From Propionispora sp. 2/2-37 (lineage in GTDB: Bacteria; Bacillota; Negativicutes; Propionisporales; Propionisporaceae): a stretch of DNA of 64,000 nt. The DNA lies in the NCBI RefSeq assembly GCF_001298735.1, contig NZ_CYSP01000002.1:271381-335380 (forward strand), read 5' to 3'. Made by a program: the position numbers and the translations under genes. Positions 58,202 through 64,000 of the stretch are shown here, in pieces. The number at the start of each line of letters is the position of its first letter. Position 1 is the stretch's first letter. The notes beneath the pieces are model-generated. The model saw nothing but the letters and a program-made list of their open reading frames with translations, was not told the origin of the DNA and searched no databases.

Positions 58202-59077
58202 TTACTTGTATAACTCAAAAGCTTTCAAAAGTGCCTCATCAATTTTAGGACTTGTACCACTGGCAGGTTCCCGCGCCGGACCTACGTTGTACCCTAACAG
58301 ATTTAGAGCCCTTTTAACGACAGAGTTCGGATTGCCCATTTTCATAACATCCCGCAGCGGGCGGATACTGCTTTGCCGTTGGTTGGCTTCCTCAATATTC
58401 CCTTTTTCCCACAATGTATAGATGCTTACCAGTAACCCGGGATATACATTGGACCAACCGGCAATCGCCCCCTTGCCTCCGGCCAGCAACGTCCAGAGAA
58501 TCAATGAATCGTTTCCTGCCAATACGGATAAGCGTCTGTCGGTATTCTCAATATACCGGAGCGTGTTATCAAAGTTACCGCTGCTATCTTTAATCCCAAC
58601 AATATTTCCGTATTCTGCCAGCCGGCAAACCGTTGTATAATCGATATTGTTTCCCGTCCGTGCGGGCATATTGTAAAGCACAATCGGCAGACTGACAGCC
58701 TTTGCTACTGTGCTAAAATGCCGGTATAGATCCTCCTGTGAGACGGCAACAAAATAAGGAGAAACGATCGATAACGCATCGACCCCAATTTTTTCGGCTT
58801 TTTGCGACAATAGAATAGTTTCCCTGGTACTTACGCAGCCGGTACCGGCATAAACAGGAACTCTGCCATTAGTTTCCTCGACAACAATTTTTAACACTTC
58901 CATTTTTTCTTCTGTAGACAAAGCATATACTTCGCCGTTAGTTCCTAAAGCAAACAGCCCGTAAATTCCACTGTCGATTAAACGGTTCACTTGCAAACGC
59001 AATTCTTTTTCATTAATTTTTTCGTCATCGGTCATCGGTGTGACGATGGGACAAATGATTCCTTTTGGTTGTAACAT
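58202..59077 (-). CDS. DapA-family class I aldolase / lyase
   Basis: Schiff-base TIM-barrel enzyme of 291 residues. It has GTNGEVYAL (45-53), LYNMPARTG with Tyr135 and GIKDSSGNF with the Schiff-base Lys163. The family includes dihydrodipicolinate synthase, N-acetylneuraminate lyase and 2-keto-3-deoxy sugar acid aldolases. In a sugar-acid operon the last is most likely. ATG follows GGAGG. It lies between the Fe-alcohol dehydrogenase and an ACS-type transporter. The true substrate is not readable from the sequence. Confidence 0.85.
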   Translation of the reverse strand: MLQPKGIICPIVTPMTDDEKINEKELRLQVNRLIDSGIYGLFALGTNGEVYALSTEEKMEVLKIVVEETNGRVPVYAGTGCVSTRETILLSQKAEKIGVDALSIVSPYFVAVSQEDLYRHFSTVAKAVSLPIVLYNMPARTGNNIDYTTVCRLAEYGNIVGIKDSSGNFDNTLRYIENTDRRLSVLAGNDSLILWTLLAGGKGAIAGWSNVYPGLLVSIYTLWEKGNIEEANQRQSSIRPLRDVMKMGNPNSVVKRALNLLGYNVGPAREPASGTSPKIDEALLKAFELYK

Positions 59078-59155
59078 GTTTTCGTTTCCTCCATTCTAAA
59101 GATCAAATATATTTTGCACCGGCCGGTGTCTAACTGCTTGATTCAGCGTAGCAGC

Positions 59156-60316
59156 TTACAACAGCTTTTCATAAATGGCCCTCATATCTTTTTTGGTTAC
59201 CGCTTTAGGATTATTATCCAGCAAGCGGGTAACCTTCGCGGCGGCTTCCACCAGTTCATCCAGAACTTCTTCATTAATGCCTTTTGCCCGCAGATCACAT
59301 TTAATCTCCAGATCGTTAACTAAAGCATACAAATTACCGATCATTTCCTCAGCCGCTTTTTTAGCGGTTTTGCCGGCAACATCAATACCCATCGCCATGG
59401 CAATATCCTTGAATTTTTCTTCGCAGACATTCAAATTGAACTTCATTACATCCGGCAGCAGGATTGCATTGGATAGGCCGTGTGGAATGTGGTATTTTCC
59501 GCCCAGCGGATATGACAGGGCGTGAACGGCAGTCGTGCTTGAAGTGGCGATTGAAACCCCGCCAAACATGGCACCTAGCAACATATCTTCACGAGCAGCC
59601 AGGTCGTGCCCGTCATGATAGGCCTTACGAATACTCCGGGAAATTAAACTGACCGCTTTTAAGGCAAAGGTATCACTGAAAGGATTAGCCTTTTTAGAAA
59701 TGTAACATTCAATCGCATGACACAAGGCATCCATGCCGGTGTTGGCAGTAATATGTTTTGGCAGATTCACCGTCATTTCCGGATCTAAAATCACGCAGTC
59801 CGCCACCATCTTTTCGCTGACAATGCCCACCTTGAGCTCTTCTTCCGGCACCAATACAATGGCATTGGGCGTTGCTTCAGACCCTGTGCCTGCCGTAGTA
59901 GGAACCATCAACGTAGGTACGCCGCGTTTCTTTATTTGTACTTTGCCTTTAACCAATTCCCGTAAACCGATATCATTGGTAAGCAGCAAAGAAACAATTT
60001 TTGCCGTATCCATCGAGCTGCCGCCACCGATACCAATAACCATTTGACCTTTAAACTCCCTGGCAGCCTGGAAGATGGCCTGTACCTGGTCGACAGACGG
60101 TTCCGGCGGTGTATTATTGATTACACAAACCTGGATGCCGGCCTGTTCCAGTAATGCTTTCGGCTTATCCACCAAACCGGAATTCCACACCCCCTGATCG
60201 GTAATGATGATCACCTTACCGGCTTCATAAGCAGTGACGATATCTGTAATTTGCCGGACACTGCCTGCGCCGGCGACAATTTTCCCGATATTTAATAACG
60301 AATACAGGCTACTCAT
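59156..60316 (-). CDS. Iron-containing alcohol dehydrogenase
   Basis: Group III, iron-dependent, NAD(P)-using dehydrogenase, 386 residues. The nucleotide site is GIGGGSSMDTAK near 96, with MPVPTTAGTGSEATPNAIVL-like PTTAGTGSEAT near 140, DALCHAIECYIS near 195 and the iron ligands in SYPLGGKYHIPHGLSNAILLP near 268. ATG follows GAGGGGG. It could reduce the aldehyde or oxidise the hydroxy-acid of the pathway. It lies between the hydroxyacid dehydrogenase and the DapA-like lyase. Confidence 0.9.
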   Translation of the reverse strand: MSSLYSLLNIGKIVAGAGSVRQITDIVTAYEAGKVIIITDQGVWNSGLVDKPKALLEQAGIQVCVINNTPPEPSVDQVQAIFQAAREFKGQMVIGIGGGSSMDTAKIVSLLLTNDIGLRELVKGKVQIKKRGVPTLMVPTTAGTGSEATPNAIVLVPEEELKVGIVSEKMVADCVILDPEMTVNLPKHITANTGMDALCHAIECYISKKANPFSDTFALKAVSLISRSIRKAYHDGHDLAAREDMLLGAMFGGVSIATSSTTAVHALSYPLGGKYHIPHGLSNAILLPDVMKFNLNVCEEKFKDIAMAMGIDVAGKTAKKAAEEMIGNLYALVNDLEIKCDLRAKGINEEVLDELVEAAAKVTRLLDNNPKAVTKKDMRAIYEKLL

Positions 60317-60376
60317 AATCCATCCCCCTCACTCTTTTATGATGAAAACCGTCCCTTCCTTCATACTGCAGTTTAC

Positions 60377-61354
60377 CTATTGATTCCAGCGTGGGTGTTC
60401 ATACGCTTGCGGATTGCATACATGCTGCCAGCGCCGTCCGTTCATTACCGCCACAACGCCCTCGGCAGCCATCGTCGCCACCCCGGAGGCAGCCTCTTTG
60501 GTTTGTCCCGCCATATGTGGCGAGACAATAATATTGTCATACTTAAACAACGGTTCATCAGCGGTTACAGGTTCATGGCTGAATACATCCACCGCCGCAC
60601 TATGCAGCCGGTTCTCTTCCAGCGCTTTTGCCAATGCAGCCTCATCAATAATGCCCCCGCGCGAACAGTTAATTAAGACGGCACTGGATTTCATGGTTTT
60701 TAACTCCGCTTCGCCAATTAGATGTTTGGTTTTAGGTGTTAATGGCACATGCAAAGAAACCACATCCGCCTTCCGCAAAATCATACTCAAATCAGCGGCG
60801 TATTGAAACCCCTGCCCGGTAATCGCTTCCGGCTTGACATAGGGATCATAAACAATGATCTTCATACCGACTCCGGCTGCCATGCCGGCAAGAATGCTGC
60901 CAATCTTGCCATAACCAACCAGTCCTAGTGTTTTCCCAAATATCTCAAACGCTTTATAATTGCTTCTTATATTGAAATTGCCCTTACGGAGTTCCCTGTC
61001 ACTATGCAACATATCTTTGGCGGCAGCAAACATAAAAGCAAAAGCATGCTCCGCTACCGAACGGGTATTGGCTCCCGGAGCAATCACCACCGGAATACCA
61101 AGCTCAGTGGCGGTTTCCACGTCAACATCGTCAACGCCAACTCCCGGCCGCCCGATGACCTTTAAATTTTTTGCGGCAAGCATCGTCTTTCTGTCGATGG
61201 ATCCAATACGGATAATCAATCCCTCGGCATCCAAGAGTTCGGACAACATCGCCCGGGGATCGCCATTATTGGTGATAGCGACTTTTATATTGGCCTGTTC
61301 TAAAACAGCCATCCCATCGTCATGTAACCGATGTGTCAAAACCACTTTTTTCAT
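60377..61354 (-). CDS. D-isomer-specific 2-hydroxyacid dehydrogenase
   Basis: NAD-dependent dehydrogenase of 325 residues, close to 3-phosphoglycerate dehydrogenase or hydroxypyruvate/glyoxylate reductases. GRPGVGVDDVDVETATELGI near 67, the NAD site GLVGYGKIGSIL near 140, INCSRGGIIDEAAL near 228 and the catalytic His in SPHMAGQTKEAA near 280 are visible. The ATG at 61354 follows AAGGGG; the GTG at 61363 lacks a ribosome site. It follows the PdxA-like gene by about 140 bases that hold no other gene. Confidence 0.9.
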   Translation of the reverse strand: MKKVVLTHRLHDDGMAVLEQANIKVAITNNGDPRAMLSELLDAEGLIIRIGSIDRKTMLAAKNLKVIGRPGVGVDDVDVETATELGIPVVIAPGANTRSVAEHAFAFMFAAAKDMLHSDRELRKGNFNIRSNYKAFEIFGKTLGLVGYGKIGSILAGMAAGVGMKIIVYDPYVKPEAITGQGFQYAADLSMILRKADVVSLHVPLTPKTKHLIGEAELKTMKSSAVLINCSRGGIIDEAALAKALEENRLHSAAVDVFSHEPVTADEPLFKYDNIIVSPHMAGQTKEAASGVATMAAEGVVAVMNGRRWQHVCNPQAYEHPRWNQ

Positions 61355-61497
61355 ATTCAGCACCCCTTGTATACAGGCAGGACTAGGTGTAGCCTGCGCT
61401 TTCCTTTTCAGTTATTCTCAGACGATTACTTTCTCGTCATATATACCATCAGATATCTGAACCATACTCTGGCTCTACATATGAAAAACCTCGTTTT

Positions 61498-62511
61498 TTA
61501 ACGATCATTGAACAAACCGGCAAATTTGATTTTTGTCATTTGGGCCCCAAGCAGCAGAGATTCCGTCATGCTGCGGCTGTCCGCAACGCCCTGTCCGGCT
61601 ATGGCAAAGGCCGTACCATGATCAACCGACGTCCGGATGCAGGGTAAGCCGACCGTCACATTGACCCCTGTTTCAAATCCCAGCAGTTTTACCGGAATAT
61701 GCCCCTGATCGTGATACATGACTACGACAATATCGAACTCCTTTTTCACTGCAGCCTGATAAAATACCGTATCGGGCGGTACCGGGCCGGTAATATTCAT
61801 GCCCATTCCCCTCGCCGCATCAATCGCCGGTGTAATCTCCAGTTCTTCTTCCCGGCCAAACAGGCCGCGTTCTCCTGAGTGCGGGTTCAGTCCGGCTACC
61901 GCTATCCGGGGAATTGGTTTGCCCATCATTTTAACCGCTTCATTGGCCAGCTTGATAACCCTGAGCACACGATCCTTCTTTATCAAAGAACTGACTTTAT
62001 TCAACGCTACGTGCGTTGTCACGTGAATCACGGTAAGGGGCCCGCTGACAAGCATCATGGAATAATCTTTCTGTCCCGTCAAAGCTCCCAGGATTTCCGT
62101 ATGTCCCGGGAAGTGCTTGCCCCCCAGATTTAGCGCCTCTTTATTCAAGGGTGCTGTAACAATGGCATGAATTTCCTGTTTCAGGGCATAGCCGACAGCT
62201 TTTTCAATGTACTCATAAGCCGCTTTTCCCGCCCTGGCATCCACCTGGGAAAAAGGCAGATCCACCGGTAAATTATCCAAATCAACCACATCGATTCTTC
62301 CAAAGCATTCACCCGCCGAACCCGGCTCCTGAACGGCCCGGCAGGTTAAACCGGCACCGACAATCCGCATTGCCCGCTCCATTATTTTTTTGTCGCCAAA
62401 TACTACCGGTCTTGCAACCTCGTAAATTTTTTCATCCGCCAGTGCCTTTACAATGATTTCCGGTCCAATTCCTGCTGCATCCCCCATCGTTATACCCAAT
62501 ATCGGTTTCAT
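61498..62511 (-). CDS. pdxA2: PdxA-like dehydrogenase (4-phospho-D-threonate/erythronate type)
   Basis: Metal- and NAD-dependent oxidative decarboxylase of 337 residues. GITMGDAAGIGPEIIVKAL at the start, GHTEILGALTGQKDYSMMLV near 140, VTTHVALNKVSSLI near 165, GLNPHSGERGLFGREE near 210 and MYHDQGHIPVKLLGFE near 265 are family motifs. Because it overlaps a DUF1537 kinase gene by four bases, it is more likely the catabolic PdxA2 that turns 4-phospho-threonate or -erythronate into DHAP and CO2 than the pyridoxal enzyme. GGGAGG precedes the ATG. Confidence 0.9.
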   Translation of the reverse strand: MKPILGITMGDAAGIGPEIIVKALADEKIYEVARPVVFGDKKIMERAMRIVGAGLTCRAVQEPGSAGECFGRIDVVDLDNLPVDLPFSQVDARAGKAAYEYIEKAVGYALKQEIHAIVTAPLNKEALNLGGKHFPGHTEILGALTGQKDYSMMLVSGPLTVIHVTTHVALNKVSSLIKKDRVLRVIKLANEAVKMMGKPIPRIAVAGLNPHSGERGLFGREEELEITPAIDAARGMGMNITGPVPPDTVFYQAAVKKEFDIVVVMYHDQGHIPVKLLGFETGVNVTVGLPCIRTSVDHGTAFAIAGQGVADSRSMTESLLLGAQMTKIKFAGLFNDR

Positions 62512-63875
62512 GATTTGCTCCTCCCTGCGAATAATTCTGTTTTTTCATGCCCGGGACCCTTTACTGCGGCCTGTTCATACTGCCCATCACCCGCACTCCG
62601 CAGTTTCTGCAACGCCAGCACAAAAGAATCTTCACTCCCGAAGGCACCGGCTTTGGTAATCACCGGCAGGCCGTCACAACAGCCTCCGACCAGGCGGCCA
62701 AGCGGTATGCCTACGGCAACCTCTTCTACAATCTCTATCGCTTCAGCACCTAAAGACCGGCAAACATGTATGGCCGTATCACCTCCCGTAAGCACCATGC
62801 CTGCCAGCCGGCAGTCCGCCAGCTGGTTCGCAATATCTCCCAATGCAGCCGCTATTAACCCGCTGACCTCGGTATGGTTGAAACCCGCTTTTTCCGCCGC
62901 CCGGTCCATCGTCAGCAAATCGCTGTCAATACCCGAACTGGCAAGCACAACATCTTTGCCTTCCAGCAAAAACGCTCTGCCCTGTTTAATGCAACGCTTG
63001 ATTTCCAGTTTGTTGTTCCTGAGCAGACCGGCCACATCCAGCTTGATTAATTTGGTGCCCGGCAATTGTAGCGCCGCCGTGATCTGGGCTTGCGTAATCC
63101 GGCTCACACTGCCGGCAATAACCAATACCGTCCCTTTTCCCAAAGCCGCGGTCTCTTTCCGGGGCTCCACAGCCCACTGATAAAAGTCGGCCAGCCGTTC
63201 CGCCAAACCTGCCGATCCCACCCATAACACGTGGGTGTAGGCTTTAGCGGCTTTGGCAATACTGCGTAAATGTTTATCCAAAACCGCATCGAAAACAACC
63301 CATTTCTTCCCCTGTTTTACACAGTTTTCAATGGCCTGCCCGATCGCTTGTTCTCCGTTCATAACTGTATGCAAAGGAACTAAACCAATCTTACGATCGG
63401 TCTGGCGTTGCAACAATTCGACAATCCGCGACTCCTTCACCGGACTTTTGGGGGCATAAGCAAACTCCGTTAACTCCAGCGGCATGCTCTCTACCAGTTG
63501 ATAGCCGCCGACAGTAACACGGCGATTTTCCGGAAATGCCGGTGCTATCGCCACCAATTCCGGTTGAAAAACGGTGGCCGCCGCTTCAATTTCAGCACCG
63601 AGATTCCCCCGCAGTGTCGAATCTACTTTTTTATAAATGTGTTGTACATTCGCAGTTCGTAAAACCTCACAAGTTGCTTTCACCTTGCGGTAAGCTTCCT
63701 CCGGCGCCAGATCCCTGCTGTCCGTATCAATAACAAGGACTGCAGCGGTTTCCTGCAATAATTTTTTTTGATCAAAATCAATTCTTACGGAGCTTCGTAC
63801 ATTACGTTTGGCAAATTGCAGGGCCGTATCGTTTGCGCCGGTTATATCATCGGCAATTACTACAAGTTTTGTCAT
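62508..63875 (-). CDS. Four-carbon acid sugar kinase (DUF1537 family)
   Basis: ATP-dependent kinase for four-carbon sugar acids such as threonate and erythronate. The 455 residues begin KLVVIADDITGANDTALQFAKR, the family N-terminus, and have IYKKVDSTLRGNLGAEIEA near 77, AIAPAFPENRRVTVGGYQL near 105, LVIAGSVSRITQAQI near 250, and VLTGGDTAIHVCRSLGA near 360 with GLPVITKAGAFG. The ATG at 63875 follows GGAAGGTGAGG; an in-frame start at 63926 would cross the sigma-54 promoter. It is the first gene of the operon and pairs with PdxA2. Confidence 0.9.
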   Translation of the reverse strand: MTKLVVIADDITGANDTALQFAKRNVRSSVRIDFDQKKLLQETAAVLVIDTDSRDLAPEEAYRKVKATCEVLRTANVQHIYKKVDSTLRGNLGAEIEAAATVFQPELVAIAPAFPENRRVTVGGYQLVESMPLELTEFAYAPKSPVKESRIVELLQRQTDRKIGLVPLHTVMNGEQAIGQAIENCVKQGKKWVVFDAVLDKHLRSIAKAAKAYTHVLWVGSAGLAERLADFYQWAVEPRKETAALGKGTVLVIAGSVSRITQAQITAALQLPGTKLIKLDVAGLLRNNKLEIKRCIKQGRAFLLEGKDVVLASSGIDSDLLTMDRAAEKAGFNHTEVSGLIAAALGDIANQLADCRLAGMVLTGGDTAIHVCRSLGAEAIEIVEEVAVGIPLGRLVGGCCDGLPVITKAGAFGSEDSFVLALQKLRSAGDGQYEQAAVKGPGHEKTELFAGRSKS

Positions 63876-63914
63876 GACCTCACCTTCCCTTGGCAGCACC
63901 CGCTTCTTTAATAA

Positions 63915-63930
63915 TGCAAATACCATGCCA
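63915..63930 (-). promoter_or_regulatory. Sigma-54 promoter of the sugar-acid operon
   Basis: TGGCAT-GGTAT-TTGCA on the minus strand matches -24/-12, about 40 bases before the kinase gene. Confidence 0.88.
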
Positions 63931-63979
63931 ACATGATAGAATCTGCTAAACCGGCTTTATTCCCTTAACCCATAAAAAA

Positions 63980-64000
63980 TACGTTGCAAAATGCAACGTA
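63980..64000. promoter_or_regulatory. Upstream activator dyad of the sugar-acid operon
   Basis: TACGTTGCA (63980-63988) and TGCAACGTA (63992-64000) are perfect 9-base arms around AAA. It lies about 60 bases above the -24 box, at the position and with the shape of sigma-54 activator sites. It touches the window edge, and the activator gene is not visible. Confidence 0.65.

Noticed and set aside
62515..63180. Plus-strand open frame of 221 codons
   Set aside because: Antisense to the DUF1537 kinase; Ser/Pro/Ala-rich shadow composition.
1..64000. tRNA, rRNA, CRISPR arrays, insertion sequences, phage genes
   Set aside because: None could be supported: no cloverleaf-like or rRNA segments, no regularly spaced repeats, no transposase, integrase or phage proteins were seen.

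Overview
The window looks like part of the chromosome of a diderm, probably spore-forming, anaerobic Firmicute of the Negativicutes (a Sporomusaceae-type organism). The basis is a TolC-type outer-membrane factor alongside typically Firmicute parts: LevR-type PTS regulators, EutVW antitermination, CblT/CblS, a yybP-ykoY riboswitch and strong AGGAGG ribosome sites. The genus is inference. No rRNA, tRNA, transposase or CRISPR was seen. Nearly everything lies on the minus strand; only the TerC-family gene, a chemoreceptor and a cupin are on plus.

Layout. 1-5.4 kb: a possible gene start cut by the window edge, a TolC-like efflux channel with its own promoter and operator-like dyad, a membrane ankyrin protein, a TerC/YjbE protein behind a Mn2+ riboswitch, and an orphan Ser/Asp/Met/Pro-rich protein. 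5.6-11.7 kb: PTS locus 1 (Gat-type IIA, IIB, IIC, class II aldolase, LevR1). 12-14.4 kb: glycogen phosphorylase. 14.8-22.2 kb: PTS locus 2 (LevR2, IIA, IIB, IIC, then GatD-like dehydrogenase and AraD-like epimerase). 22.6-24.3 kb: chemoreceptor. 24.7-31.7 kb: sorbitol/sorbose PTS operon under a SorC-family regulator. 31.8-40.6 kb: ethanolamine module (permease, EutW, EutV, EutA, EutB, EutC) ending in the alpha-ribazole genes cblT-cblS. 40.6-42 kb: type II NADH dehydrogenase with two Rex-like sites. 42.2-51.7 kb: PTS locus 3 (LevR3, IIA, IIB, IIC, D-arabitol-phosphate dehydrogenase, split transketolase, Rpe, RpiB). 52-55 kb: lipoprotein, AsnB, cupin. 55.2-64 kb: a sugar-acid operon (DUF1537 kinase, PdxA-like, hydroxyacid dehydrogenase, Fe-alcohol dehydrogenase, DapA-like lyase, two MFS carriers).

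How it works together. The window is a polyol and small-substrate catabolic region. Five near-perfect sigma-54 (-24/-12) promoters, each TGGCA(C/T)-N5-TTGCA, sit before PTS locus 1, before LevR2, before gatD-araD, before LevR3 and before the sugar-acid operon. The three LevR proteins are sigma-54 activators with PTS-sensing domains, and all three end in an EIIA-Fru-like domain. In each Gat-type operon a long hairpin without a U-tract directly follows the IIC gene. Locus 3 should feed D-arabitol into the pentose phosphate pathway. Locus 2 should feed a pentitol through L-ribulose-5-phosphate. Locus 1 has no dehydrogenase and probably handles a ketose directly. The ethanolamine module has lyase, reactivase, permease and cobalamin salvage, but no microcompartment or aldehyde dehydrogenase genes in view.

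Most notable: the IIC-trailing hairpins, the sigma-54 network, an ANTAR-type hairpin overlapping a terminator in the ethanolamine permease leader, a two-copy dispersed repeat where one copy carries a 106-bp hairpin insertion, an Rpe-like protein with a substituted metal ligand, and an ankyrin protein with two FliM-like N-terminal motifs.
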